64,000 bases of DNA from Hyphomicrobiales bacterium (GCA_900471925.1 UCGV01000027.1:52630-116629), one strand, 5' to 3'. Positions 16,994 through 25,596 are shown, counted from the stretch's first letter. Translations and numbers: made by a program. Notes: generated by a model from the sequence alone, not told the origin.

Positions 16994-18214
16994 ATGAAGA
17001 TTGCGGTGATGGGCGGAGACGGTTTCATCGGTTGGCCAACCTCGCTGCATCTCTCCGATGCCGGACATGACGTCCACATCCTCGACAATCTCTCACGCCG
17101 CTGGATCGATACCGAACTTGGCGTCCAATCGCTGACACCGATGGACTCCATTCAGGAGCGTACCCGCATCTGGCATGCCGAAACCGGCCGGCGCATCCAT
17201 TTCAATCTGATCGACCTCTCCCGCGACTACGAGCTTCTGAAGAAATGGCTCGCGGAAAACCGGCCCGATGCGATCATTCATTTCGCCGAACAACGCGCCG
17301 CGCCCTATTCGATGAAGAGCGACCGGCACAAGAATTATACCGTCAACAACAATGTGAGCGCCACGCATAACCTGCTGAATGCATTGGTCGAGCTCCAGCT
17401 CGATGCCCACCTGGTGCATCTCGGCACCATGGGTGTCTACGGTTATTCGACGGTCGGTGCGGCAATCCCCGAGGGGTATCTGCCTGTCGGCATCGAAACC
17501 ATGAACGGCGAGACGGCCTCGCAGGAAATTCTCTATCCGTCCAATCCAGGCTCGATCTACCACATGACCAAGTGCCTGGATCAGCTCCTGTTCCAGTTTT
17601 ATGCCAAGAACGACGGGCTCAGAATCACCGATCTGCATCAGGGAATCGTCTGGGGCACGCATACCGAACAGACACGTCGCCATCAGCAGCTCATCAACCG
17701 CTTCGACTATGACGGCGACTACGGCACCGTGCTGAACCGTTTCCTCATCCAGGCGGCCATCGGCTATCCTCTGACCGTTCACGGCACCGGCGGCCAGACG
17801 CGCGCCTTCATTCACATCCAGGATTCCGTTCGCTGCATCGAACTGGCGTTGAAGAACCCGCCTGCCCGCGGCTCCCGCGTTGAGATCTTCAACCAGATGA
17901 CGGAAACCCATCGCGTGCGGGACCTTGCCGAGATGATCGCAAAAATGAGTGGCTCCGAAATTGCCTGGCTGCCCAATCCGCGCAAGGAGGCTGCCGAAAA
18001 CGATCTGGTCGTCAAGAACGACAAGTTCCTCGGCCTTGGTCTCAATCCCATTACACTGCAGGCCGGCCTGCTCGATGAAATCGTCGAAGTGGCGAAGAAG
18101 TTCGCCTATCGCGTCGATCGCTCCCGTGTCCCCGCCGTTTCCGCCTGGACCAAGGATATCGCCGCGACCATCAATCACGATCCGGAAGGCAAGCGGCTGA
18201 AGTCCGTATCATGA
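16994..18214 (+). CDS. sqdB: UDP-sulfoquinovose synthase
   Basis: It makes UDP-sulfoquinovose from UDP-glucose and sulfite for the membrane sulfolipid SQDG. The 406-residue protein aligns by eye with plant SQD1: NAD loop GGDGFIGW (7-14), DNLSRR, the QSLTPMDSI and HFAEQRAAPYSM stretches, and the catalytic triad T145 (LGTMGVYG), Y189 and K193 (YHMTK). HGTGGQTRAFIHIQDSVRC is also family-typical. It is first in an sqdB-sqdD-sqdC operon, the rhizobial order. Confidence 0.95.
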   Translation: MKIAVMGGDGFIGWPTSLHLSDAGHDVHILDNLSRRWIDTELGVQSLTPMDSIQERTRIWHAETGRRIHFNLIDLSRDYELLKKWLAENRPDAIIHFAEQRAAPYSMKSDRHKNYTVNNNVSATHNLLNALVELQLDAHLVHLGTMGVYGYSTVGAAIPEGYLPVGIETMNGETASQEILYPSNPGSIYHMTKCLDQLLFQFYAKNDGLRITDLHQGIVWGTHTEQTRRHQQLINRFDYDGDYGTVLNRFLIQAAIGYPLTVHGTGGQTRAFIHIQDSVRCIELALKNPPARGSRVEIFNQMTETHRVRDLAEMIAKMSGSEIAWLPNPRKEAAENDLVVKNDKFLGLGLNPITLQAGLLDEIVEVAKKFAYRVDRSRVPAVSAWTKDIAATINHDPEGKRLKSVS

Positions 18215-18227
18215 GCGTGCGGCGTCG

Positions 18228-19052
18228 ATGACCCTCACCTCCAATTTCGCTTACGTGACCCTCGTCACCAACGCCGACTACGCCATGGGCGCGACTGCAC
18301 TGGCAAACTCCCTTCGCCGCACCGGCACCGGAGCCGCCATCGTCGTGCTGCATACTGGCGGCGTAGATGCTGGCGCGCTGGCTCCGCTGGATGCCCTTGG
18401 TTGCCGCTTGATCGAAGTCGAGCACCTGCCGCAGTCGGATGCCTTCAACGCGCGTCACGCGCGCGGCAATCTTCATTCCGCAGCCCCCTTCACCAAGGGC
18501 CGCAAGCCGGCCTTCCATTCACCGCTCGACAATTTCTGCAAACTGCGCCTGTGGCAACTTGTCGAATACGAGCGCTGCGTTTTCATCGATGCCGATGCGA
18601 TTGTCTTGAAGAACATCGACAAGCTCTTCGGCTACCCGGAATTTTCCGCAGCGCCGAATGTCTATGAAAGCCTCGTCGATTTCCGGCGCATGAATTCCGG
18701 CGTCTTCGTCGCACGCCCTTCGGAAGAGACATTCCGACACATGCTCGATGTGTTGGACCATCCGGATATTTTCTGGCGGCGCACTGACCAGAGCTTCCTC
18801 GAGACCTTCTTTCCAGATTGGCACGGCCTGCCCGTCTATTTCAACATGCTGCAATATGTCTGGTTCACGATGCCGGCCCTGTGGGATTGGAAGAGTATTT
18901 CGGTCTTGCACTATCAATATGAAAAACCTTGGGAAAAAGATCATCCGAAGGCGTCAAGGCTACAACCCTTGATCGATTTGTGGCATTGTTTCCACGCTGG
19001 TGACCACGTGCCTGAGATTGCATCTCTGGCCAACCCGGGTGAGGCGGCATGA
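18228..19052 (+). CDS. sqdD: Sulfolipid-synthesis glycosyltransferase SqdD
   Basis: A glycogenin-like (GT8) glycosyltransferase of 274 residues. It has the GT-A start SNFAYVTLVTNADYAMGA and the metal-binding DAD at 121-123 (CVFIDADAIVLKNID). In rhizobial and Rhodobacter sqd operons this protein is thought to transfer sulfoquinovose from UDP to diacylglycerol. It starts 13 bases after sqdB and overlaps sqdC by four bases (ATGA), so it is translationally coupled. The assignment rests on family and position. Confidence 0.88.
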   Translation: MTLTSNFAYVTLVTNADYAMGATALANSLRRTGTGAAIVVLHTGGVDAGALAPLDALGCRLIEVEHLPQSDAFNARHARGNLHSAAPFTKGRKPAFHSPLDNFCKLRLWQLVEYERCVFIDADAIVLKNIDKLFGYPEFSAAPNVYESLVDFRRMNSGVFVARPSEETFRHMLDVLDHPDIFWRRTDQSFLETFFPDWHGLPVYFNMLQYVWFTMPALWDWKSISVLHYQYEKPWEKDHPKASRLQPLIDLWHCFHAGDHVPEIASLANPGEAA

Positions 19053-19963
19053 AAGTACTGGTTTCAGGCGGAACGGGCCTCGTCGGACATTATATCGTCG
19101 AGGAACTGCTTTCCGCCGGATATCAGGTGATCGTCGGCGGGCGCCACGCTCCCCTGCCTCATTTCTTTTCCCGTCCTGTCGATTTCGCAAGGCTTTCGCT
19201 TGATCCCGACGAAAACGATATCTGCGCTTTTGACGACGCCTATTTCTTCGTGCATGCCGCCTTCAGCCATATCGAGGGAAAATACCGCGGCGGCGAAGGC
19301 GACGATCCCAAGACATTCCATCGCCTCAATCTGGATGGCACGGTAAAACTCTTCGAGGAGGCAAAACGTGCCGGCACCCGCCGCTGCATTTTCGTCTCCA
19401 GCCGCGCCGCCTATGGCGAACTTGCACCCGGTGCCGAACTTCTCGAAACCATGCCGTCGGCGCCGGAAACTCTCTATGGGCAGGTCAAGCTCGATGCCGA
19501 ACGGGCGCTCACGCATCTTTCCGGCCCCGGCTTTGCCGGGGCAAGCCTGCGGGTGACAGGCGTTTACGGCGATCGCTTTCCAAACAAGTGGGAGGGGATG
19601 ATCGATGACTATCTACGGGGCAAGCCAGTTTCTCCGCGCGCCGGAACCGAAGTGCATGGCCGCGATCTTGGCCGCGCCGTACGGCTGATGCTGGAAACGG
19701 AAAGCGCCCGGATCTCTGGCGAGATCTTCAACATTTCCGATATCGCCGTCGATACGCGCGACATTCTCTCCGAGATCCAACATCACACGCGATGTCCCTT
19801 CCCGCTGCCAGCGGTAGCGGACAAGGCGAACCTTCGAATTATGAATACTGCAAAGATCCGCGCGCTCGGCTGGAATCCGGGCGGCCCGCCTCTCTTTGCG
19901 CAGACCATGCGACGATTGGCCGAAGCACAACCGATAGCCGACCCAAGTTCCACGCAAGTCTGA
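19049..19963 (+). CDS. sqdC: NAD(P)-dependent epimerase/reductase SqdC
   Basis: A short-chain/extended epimerase-type protein of 304 residues with the GGTGLVGHY nucleotide loop (7-15), the SSRAAYG catalytic Ser region and the Y143/K147 pair (YGQVK). Third gene of the sulfolipid operon, overlapping sqdD by ATGA. In Rhodobacter, sqdC mutants accumulate altered sulfoquinovosyl products, but the exact reaction is unclear. Confidence 0.85.
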   Translation: MKVLVSGGTGLVGHYIVEELLSAGYQVIVGGRHAPLPHFFSRPVDFARLSLDPDENDICAFDDAYFFVHAAFSHIEGKYRGGEGDDPKTFHRLNLDGTVKLFEEAKRAGTRRCIFVSSRAAYGELAPGAELLETMPSAPETLYGQVKLDAERALTHLSGPGFAGASLRVTGVYGDRFPNKWEGMIDDYLRGKPVSPRAGTEVHGRDLGRAVRLMLETESARISGEIFNISDIAVDTRDILSEIQHHTRCPFPLPAVADKANLRIMNTAKIRALGWNPGGPPLFAQTMRRLAEAQPIADPSSTQV

Positions 19964-20002
19964 TCTGGCAGAGTGAACCCCAAATGTAATCGGGGGTATA
20001 CT

Positions 20003-20797
20003 ATGCAGCTCGCAACCGCTTCGGCGTCAAACATTCTGCGCGGCACCATGTCGGCACAGTCAGGCGTTTTGTCCTCCACCGAGCAGCCCGACACCGGCGT
20101 ATTGAAACTACAGCGCCAGTCGCTGGCCCTGGAGCAGGCGCGCAATTCACTGGCAAGCTCTTCTGACGATGCAAAGAGCCGTGCTCAGCGCAAGCTGGAG
20201 GAAGCCAAGCAGGAACTGCAGGCTTTGAAGACCGCGGGCTTCCCTCCGGAAGTGATCGCCCGTCTTGCCGCCGAGCTTGCCCGAAAGGTGGGCGCCGCAG
20301 CATCCGAATTCGCCTCCGCAGTTGCCGCAGGCTCTTCGGGCGCAAGTGCGGCCACCGGAGCGGCAGCAGCCGCAGCCTCTGCGGCTTCGTCCGCGACGAC
20401 AGCGACAAATGCTGACGCAGCCGCCGAAGTTGCCGCAAGCGACGCATCGGCCTCCCCCTCGGAGACCGAGAGCGCCGAAGCGACGCAGCAGCAGGACGGA
20501 GAGGACGGCAAGAATGCCACCGATACGGACGGCGCCGCCCAAGCCCGCAAGGCCTATCAAGAGACGGTCGAAGACGGTCCGAAATCCTCGACAATTTCCG
20601 CTACCGACCGCCAGACGATGGAAGAGTTCAAGTCCGTCGTCCGTGAACTCAAGCAGATTCTTGAAAAGGCGATGCGCGATCTGCGCGAGAAGAATCGCGA
20701 TGCTGCCGACGGTGCAATCGGTGGTGCCCAGTCGGCGATGGCCGGCATGTCCGCGGCCATACCGACTGCGACCATTCCTTCCAGCATCGTCATCTGA
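20003..20797 (+). CDS. Ala-rich coiled-coil protein of unknown function
   Basis: The 264-residue product (from ATG 20003, preceded by GGGGG; a GTG at 19973 is possible) has no signal peptide or membrane helix. It shows a heptad-like charged helix (about 35-75, many Lys/Glu/Ala), a long Ala/Ser/Thr low-complexity tract (about 92-150), an acidic Gln/Asp section, and a second amphipathic helix (VVRELKQILEKAMRDLREK). I do not recognise the family. It follows sqdC by 39 bases but ends in its own hairpin. Confidence 0.65.
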   Translation: MQLATASASNILRGTMSAQSGVLSSTEQPDTGVLKLQRQSLALEQARNSLASSSDDAKSRAQRKLEEAKQELQALKTAGFPPEVIARLAAELARKVGAAASEFASAVAAGSSGASAATGAAAAAASAASSATTATNADAAAEVAASDASASPSETESAEATQQQDGEDGKNATDTDGAAQARKAYQETVEDGPKSSTISATDRQTMEEFKSVVRELKQILEKAMRDLREKNRDAADGAIGGAQSAMAGMSAAIPTATIPSSIVI

Positions 20798-20853
20798 CGT
20801 TTCCAGCAAAACGACGCAGCGATTCCGCGTCCGGAATGACAAGAAAACAGGAT

Positions 20854-20892
20854 AGGGCATTTCCGTGTTTCGATGGGAACCGGAAATGCCCT
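20854..20892. terminator. Hairpin between the Ala-rich gene and the FUSC gene
   Basis: Twelve-base arms AGGGCATTTCCG and CGGAAATGCCCT pair perfectly around 15 bases and are followed by AAGCTTTTT on the plus strand. The right arm overlaps the stop codon of the converging FUSC gene. Confidence 0.65.
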
Positions 20893-21958
20893 AAGCTTTT
20901 TGCGCTGCCGTCTCGGGCAGCAGATGGATTGTCACCTGATTGACGATCAGCACCAGACAAGCAGCAAAGACGGTGGCAAAGAGCCTGTCCAGCAGCGCGG
21001 AGACAGGCAGGACATGATCGGCTGTGCCCATGGCCATCATCATCAATGGCGTCATCACGATGGAATAGGCAAGATAGTTCCTGGCCCGCAAAAATGGCCT
21101 GACGGCGCCGAGTACGGCAACGATGAACACATCGGCCCAGACCGGCAGAACAAGAAACGACAGCAATCCCGCACAGCACACACCGAAGAGCACGCCGATC
21201 ACTCTCTGTGTCGTCCTGAGCGGCAAACGTTCCGGCCGCCGTTCGACCAAAAGCACAAGCGCCAGCGCCGCCCAGTGAACATCGTGATCGGGGAAGAAAA
21301 GATGGATGAGCGAAACCGTAGCCAGGCACGAAACCAGTCGGGCCGGATATTGCCAGCCCGCCGGCTCCATCAGCGATCGCCGTAGTCTGTCGAACTTCTG
21401 TCTTGCAGTCGGCTTCCGCTCATCTTCGACATTATGTGTCTTGTGACCCCGGATATGTTCGACGGCAGCGGCCATCGCCAGATGAAGGACAACAGCGAAG
21501 ACAGCGCCGCCAATAACAACGGCAAAGATAAGCAAGGCGTTGGCCGTCGTGATCGAAACAATGCCGCCGATCATCACGAGATAGAAGATGAAGCGGATGG
21601 AGGCGGCGACAAAAGCACGATCGAAGCCGCCGACAACACCGGCAAGAGCGGCGATCGCCAGAAGGCCGATCTGCCAAATTTCGCCGAACCGCGCCAGCGC
21701 ACAGGCAATCCCGGTCGCCAGAACCAGAACCAGCAGGGCGGCCCCGGCGCTCACGGCTTGCGTCCGCAGTCTGCCATGCGCTACCGTCCCGCTCATCGCC
21801 ATGCCGCCGATCAGCCCCAGCCCGGTATGATGGCCCTTCGCCGCAAGCAGTGCTGGAACGGCCATGGCAAGCGCCGATACGGCGATTTCGATCGCCGTCA
21901 CTTCCTTCTCAGTCGACCAGCGAAAGGCTCCGGCAACGTGATTGAGTGTCTTTTCCAT
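20891..21958 (-). CDS. FUSC-family membrane protein (aromatic-compound exporter type)
   Basis: The 355-residue protein has two clusters of hydrophobic helices (about 20-165 and 225-350) with a cytoplasmic charged section between, the usual layout of fusaric-acid-resistance/aromatic-acid-exporter proteins. It has the second-half motif WAALALVLLVERRPERLPLRTTQR. The ATG at 21958 is used; the frame to 22141 overlaps the divergent regulator. It is paired head-to-head with a MarR regulator, which suggests induced export of small phenolic or drug-like compounds. The substrate is unknown. Confidence 0.82.
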   Translation of the reverse strand: MEKTLNHVAGAFRWSTEKEVTAIEIAVSALAMAVPALLAAKGHHTGLGLIGGMAMSGTVAHGRLRTQAVSAGAALLVLVLATGIACALARFGEIWQIGLLAIAALAGVVGGFDRAFVAASIRFIFYLVMIGGIVSITTANALLIFAVVIGGAVFAVVLHLAMAAAVEHIRGHKTHNVEDERKPTARQKFDRLRRSLMEPAGWQYPARLVSCLATVSLIHLFFPDHDVHWAALALVLLVERRPERLPLRTTQRVIGVLFGVCCAGLLSFLVLPVWADVFIVAVLGAVRPFLRARNYLAYSIVMTPLMMMAMGTADHVLPVSALLDRLFATVFAACLVLIVNQVTIHLLPETAAQKA

Positions 21959-21999
21959 CCGCCGCCTCTTACGCCATGGATTGGGTTTGAACAAAATAA

Positions 22000-22012
22000 T
22001 ACGCAGTGCGTA
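22000..22012. promoter_or_regulatory. Operator-like perfect palindrome between the FUSC gene and marR
   Basis: TACGCA-G-TGCGTA, a 13-base perfect inverted repeat, lies four bases before the marR ATG and 42 bases before the FUSC start. Position and shape fit an autoregulatory MarR site. Confidence 0.55.
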
Positions 22013-22016
22013 CGAT

Positions 22017-22478
22017 ATGTCCAGTAGCAGCGACGCCCCTGCGACACTCATCCTTCGCTCCGTCCTGCTGCTCGGCCGCCGCCTGCGCGCTGCGCGATCC
22101 GAAGGTCCGCACAGCCTGTCGACCATCGCGATCCTCGCCACGCTTCATCGTTTGGGGCCAATGCCGGCATGGCGGCTCGCTCTTGAAGAGCATCTGCAGC
22201 CGCAATCCGTTACGCGCATCATCGCTGCCCTTGAGCGCGATGGACTGATCAGCCGCACACGCAGCGAGGCCGACCGCCGTGAGATCGAGCTGTCGATCAC
22301 CCCTCACGGTCGAAATGTGCTCTCGCAAGACATTGGCGCTCGTCGTGCCTGGCTGGAAAAGGCGATGGATGATCGCCTGACGCCGGATGAACGCAAGACC
22401 TTGATGGAAGCTTCGGAGATCATGCTGAAGCTCGCCTATGCCCATATCGAGGATGAGGCGCAAACGGACGGGGAATAG
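22017..22478 (+). CDS. MarR-family transcriptional regulator
   Basis: The 153-residue protein has a winged helix-turn-helix: LSTIAILATLHRLGPMPAWRLA, recognition helix QPQSVTRIIAALERDGLI, and wing RTRSEADRREIELSITPHG. The ATG at 22017 gives the family length; the longer frame from 21942 runs into the FUSC gene. It probably represses itself and the divergent FUSC exporter through the palindrome between them. Confidence 0.88.
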   Translation: MSSSSDAPATLILRSVLLLGRRLRAARSEGPHSLSTIAILATLHRLGPMPAWRLALEEHLQPQSVTRIIAALERDGLISRTRSEADRREIELSITPHGRNVLSQDIGARRAWLEKAMDDRLTPDERKTLMEASEIMLKLAYAHIEDEAQTDGE

Positions 22479-22545
22479 GCCCTTTTTGCCTGTCGCGATC
22501 AGCCGCGAGCAGGTATGTTCGCGGGATAGGAAGACTGGATCCGAA

Positions 22546-23133
22546 ATGACGCCCAAGGAATTGAAGGCTCAACTGCGCGCCGAAAGGCTGACCGCCCGGG
22601 ATGCCATCCCGGCAGATCTGCGTGCCGCCAAAAGTCTCGAGATGGCGGCACATGCGGGCGATGCCATAGCTTTCGCACCCGGCACAATCGTTTCCGGCTT
22701 TCTGCCGATCCGCTCGGAAGCCGACCTGCAGCCACTGATGGCCCGCTGGCGCGGACGCGGCGCCCGGCTCTGCGTGCCCGCCATCATCAACAAGCAGACC
22801 ATCGTCTTCCGCGAACTTGTTCACGGCGCGGCATTGATCAATACCGGCTTCGGCACCGTCGGACCCGGCGAGAATGCCGCAATTCTCGACCCGGAAATCA
22901 TGCTCGTGCCGTTGTCGGCTTTCGATGCTCGCGGCCATCGCATCGGCTACGGTGCCGGCCATTATGACCGTGCAATCGACCGGATAAGGCAAAAAGGCCT
23001 CTCTCCGACGCTGATCGGCATTGCATTTGACTGCCAGGAAGTGGCAGAGGTACCCGCTGAGCCGCATGACATTCGCCTTGATGCCATCCTGACGGAAAGC
23101 GGCCTGCGCCATTTTACCTCACGGATTGGATAG
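22546..23133 (+). CDS. 5-formyltetrahydrofolate cyclo-ligase
   Basis: It converts 5-formyl-THF to 5,10-methenyl-THF using ATP. The 195-residue protein (YgfA/MTHFS family) has the N-terminal KxxLRAERL helix, the substrate loop FLPIRSEADLQPLM and the C-terminal signature GYGAGHYDR. The ATG at 22546 fits the family. It starts four bases before the YmdB-like gene ends its spacer, forming a two-gene unit. In many proteobacteria it lies beside zapA and 6S RNA; here those are 26 kb away. Confidence 0.93.
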   Translation: MTPKELKAQLRAERLTARDAIPADLRAAKSLEMAAHAGDAIAFAPGTIVSGFLPIRSEADLQPLMARWRGRGARLCVPAIINKQTIVFRELVHGAALINTGFGTVGPGENAAILDPEIMLVPLSAFDARGHRIGYGAGHYDRAIDRIRQKGLSPTLIGIAFDCQEVAEVPAEPHDIRLDAILTESGLRHFTSRIG

Positions 23134-23136
23134 GGA

Positions 23137-23961
23137 ATGCGACTGCTATTTCTGGGTGACATGGTCGGTAAGACGGGACGCACGGCGGTCTGGGATCGCC
23201 TGCCCGGTCTGGTCTCCGACCTGAAACTCGACTTCGTCATCGTCAATGGTGAGAATGCCGCCGGCGGCTTCGGCATCACCGAAGACATCTTCCTGGAAAC
23301 GATCAACGCCGGCGCCGACGTGGTGACGACCGGCAACCATGTCTGGGACCAGAAAGATGCAGTCGCCTTCGCAGGCCGCCACGACCAGTTCCTGCGGCCG
23401 GCTAACTATCCGCAAGGCACGCCCGGTCGCGGCTCCGGCCTCTTCTATGCCCGCAACGGCGCACGCGTGCTGGTGGCCAACATCATGGGGCGCGTCTTCA
23501 TGCATCCCGAACTCGACGACCCCTTCAAGGCCGCCGAGACGATCCTTGCCGCCTGCCCCCTGAAAGAACAGGCCGACGCGATCATTTTCGATTTCCACGC
23601 GGAAGCGACGAGCGAGAAACAATGCTTCGGCCATTTCGTCGATGGTCGCGCCAGCTTCGTCGTCGGTACGCATACCCATGTGCCAACAGCCGATGCGCAG
23701 ATCCTGAACGGCGGCACCGCCTATATGTCGGATGCCGGCATGTGCGGCGATTACGATTCCTCGCTCGGCATGGACAAGGAAGAACCGCTCAACCGCTTCA
23801 TCTCCAAGATGCCGAAGGGCCGCATGGAAGCCGCCACAGGCCCCGCCACGATCTGCGGCGTCGGCGTCGAAATCTCCGACGCGACGGGACTGGCAGAAAA
23901 GATCGCCCCGCTGCGCCTCGGCCCGAGACTTGCCGAGACGATCCCCGAATTCTGGCGTTAA
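23137..23961 (+). CDS. YmdB-family metallophosphoesterase
   Basis: A TIGR00282-type calcineurin-like phosphoesterase; Bacillus YmdB hydrolyses cyclic nucleotides. Metal ligands visible in the 274-residue product are D8 (GDMVGKTGR), E39/N40 (NGENAAGG), N67/H68 (TGNHVWD), and the later HAEATSEK and VGTHTHVPTAD histidines. It begins three bases after the folate enzyme stop, with which it is probably co-transcribed. Its substrate in this organism is unknown. Confidence 0.88.
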   Translation: MRLLFLGDMVGKTGRTAVWDRLPGLVSDLKLDFVIVNGENAAGGFGITEDIFLETINAGADVVTTGNHVWDQKDAVAFAGRHDQFLRPANYPQGTPGRGSGLFYARNGARVLVANIMGRVFMHPELDDPFKAAETILAACPLKEQADAIIFDFHAEATSEKQCFGHFVDGRASFVVGTHTHVPTADAQILNGGTAYMSDAGMCGDYDSSLGMDKEEPLNRFISKMPKGRMEAATGPATICGVGVEISDATGLAEKIAPLRLGPRLAETIPEFWR

Positions 23962-23968
23962 CGCTGAG

Positions 23969-24067
23969 AGCGCCGTGCGTCCGTTCGGACGCACAAAGGA
24001 CGCCCCAACTCTTTAAATCTACGCATCGGGCTTTCCGAAAATCGATTCCGATTTTCGGGCTGATACT
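23969..24067. repeat. RIME-like rhizobial intergenic mosaic element
   Basis: About 100 bases made of two large palindromes: GTGCGTCCG-TT-CGGACGCAC (23975-23994) and CCGAAAATCG-ATTC-CGATTTTCGG (24035-24058), joined by ACAAAGGACGC and TTTAAATCTACGCAT. The order and sequence fit the RIME elements scattered through Rhizobium genomes. It follows the YmdB-like gene and could act as a transcript end or mRNA stabiliser. Confidence 0.7.
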
Positions 24068-24159
24068 GTAGCAACACGCAATTGTGAGCACCCTCCGGCT
24101 GGACCGCTGCGGCGCCATGTCGCATCCTCACGGCGTCGTGAAAGCGCCGGAGGGGTGGC

Positions 24160-25005
24160 ATGAAGCCGCAATATCTTGTCCTCGCCATCACATGCCTTGC
24201 GGTTTTCACCGCCCCGAATCTTGGCTCCGCCCAGGAAAATCGCCGGCCTGTCAGCCAGTGCCAGGCCATTGCCCAGACTATTCCGAAGGCAACGTTTGCC
24301 AGCTTCTCGGACACGCTCCCCGTCATCCCGGCCGTCTCCGAGGACGAGGATGTCAGATTTACCTATCTCGGACATTCGACCTTCGAAATCGACACGCCCG
24401 GCGGCATCGTCATCGCTACAGATTATAATGGCTGGTACCGGCCTGCCGTGACGCCCGACGTCGTGACGATGAACAAGGCGCATACGACGCATTACACCCT
24501 GGCCCCGGATCCGGCGATCAAACACGTTCTGCATGGCTGGAGCGATGTTGCGGGTGAAAAGGCAAAGATCAACCTTGTTGTCGGAGATGCCTATATCCGC
24601 AACGTCACGACGGATATTCGCTTCAGCTACGGGCTCGGCGGCTCGCAGCTTGACGGCAATTCCATCTTCATCTTCGAGATCGCTGGGCTCTGTATCGGGC
24701 ATCTCGGCCATCTGCATTATGAGCTGACCGATGCGCACTATACGGAAATCGGCCGCCTCGACGTGGTCATGGTGCCGGTCGATGGCGGCTTGACCATGGG
24801 CGCTGATAGCATGAGCCGCGTCATCAAACGGCTGCGTTCCTCCCTGATCCTGCCGATGCATCGCCGCGGCCCGCCTCTCAATGCCTTCGTCTCGATGTTC
24901 GGCAACGGCTTCGACGTCAACTATGCGCAGGACAACACCATCACCGTTTCCCTGCGTACGCTGCCGAAAAAGCCGCTGATCTATGTGATGAAGGACGTGC
25001 AGTAA
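24160..25005 (+). CDS. Exported metallo-beta-lactamase-fold protein (UlaG-like)
   Basis: The 281-residue protein has a signal peptide (cut after SAQ, about 25) and then a lactamase_B_2-like fold: TYLGHSTFEI (strand and His), IVIATDYNGW (metal Asp), then AHTTHYT where most relatives have HxHxDH, GHLGHLHYELT, the VMVPVDGG strand and LILPMHRRG with a late His. The altered second-metal motif is notable and could mean a different metal set. Substrate unknown. It stands alone after the RIME element and ends in a terminator. Confidence 0.78.
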   Translation: MKPQYLVLAITCLAVFTAPNLGSAQENRRPVSQCQAIAQTIPKATFASFSDTLPVIPAVSEDEDVRFTYLGHSTFEIDTPGGIVIATDYNGWYRPAVTPDVVTMNKAHTTHYTLAPDPAIKHVLHGWSDVAGEKAKINLVVGDAYIRNVTTDIRFSYGLGGSQLDGNSIFIFEIAGLCIGHLGHLHYELTDAHYTEIGRLDVVMVPVDGGLTMGADSMSRVIKRLRSSLILPMHRRGPPLNAFVSMFGNGFDVNYAQDNTITVSLRTLPKKPLIYVMKDVQ

Positions 25006-25031
25006 AAAGGCCCTGACATGCAGGGCCTTTT
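25005..25031. terminator. Bidirectional terminator
   Basis: AAAAGGCCCTG/CAGGGCCTTTT with loop ACATG, between the converging lactamase-fold gene and the flavin-fold stress gene. Confidence 0.88.
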
Positions 25032-25033
25032 CC

Positions 25034-25537
25034 TCATGCAAACTGCAGATGCCGCTTGATGCCGACGTCAGGCATCTTCTCCGCGTCGAAATTCGCCTTG
25101 GCGATTTCCCAGCCGAATTTCAGCGAGCTTCCGGTCGAGACCCAGATATCGGCGTCGTCGACATGCATGGAGAGCATGGTCAGCTTTGGATCCTTCTTGC
25201 CGCCCTCATACCAGGCAGCCACGACGGAGTTCCAGAATTCCTCGATCTTCGCCGGGTCGGGCCGCACCTCGATGACCCCGGAAAGGCAGGCATGATAATC
25301 GTGGTTCTTGCCGACGACGCAGAAATGCGCGCGACTGCCGGGCTTGATCATTTGCACGAGTTCGGCATCCGTCTTGGTATAGAACCAGATCGTATTGGTG
25401 GTCGGATCGACATTCGGGGCCATCGGCTGCATGTGCATGTCGATGCCTGAAAGGCCGAGCATGCCGGCATGGACGTCGTTGATCTGATCCCAGAGCTGAC
25501 GTGCCGGTTGTTCACGGGCTTCGCTGAAGCTTGCCAT
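25034..25537 (-). CDS. Pyridoxamine 5'-phosphate oxidase-fold general-stress protein
   Basis: The 167-residue protein has the split-barrel flavin fold of the 'general stress protein 26' group: TNTIWFYTKTDAELVQMI (FMN-side strand), SRAHFCVVG, YHACLSGVIEVRPDPAKIEEFWN, and a late GWEIAKANF. The cofactor and substrate are not proven. The ATG at 25537 follows AAGGAA. A near-perfect EcfG promoter lies 35 bases upstream, so it is probably part of the general stress response. Confidence 0.82.
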   Translation of the reverse strand: MASFSEAREQPARQLWDQINDVHAGMLGLSGIDMHMQPMAPNVDPTTNTIWFYTKTDAELVQMIKPGSRAHFCVVGKNHDYHACLSGVIEVRPDPAKIEEFWNSVVAAWYEGGKKDPKLTMLSMHVDDADIWVSTGSSLKFGWEIAKANFDAEKMPDVGIKRHLQFA

Positions 25538-25571
25538 AGCCGTTCCTTTCCTGCTGGTGTTGTCGGGTGAA

Positions 25572-25596
25572 AACGTCATCTCTGGCGCTTTGTTCC
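25572..25596 (-). promoter_or_regulatory. EcfG (RpoE2) general-stress promoter
   Basis: On the minus strand, GGAAC (25592-25596), exactly 16 bases, CGTT (25572-25575). This equals the alphaproteobacterial EcfG consensus GGAAC-N16/17-CGTT, at a natural distance from the flavin-fold gene ATG (25537). Confidence 0.75.

Noticed and set aside
16994..18214. Generic UDP-glucose 4-epimerase
   Set aside because: The long insert after the NAD loop, EQRAAPYSM and GGQTRAFIHIQD match UDP-sulfoquinovose synthase, and sqdD and sqdC follow.
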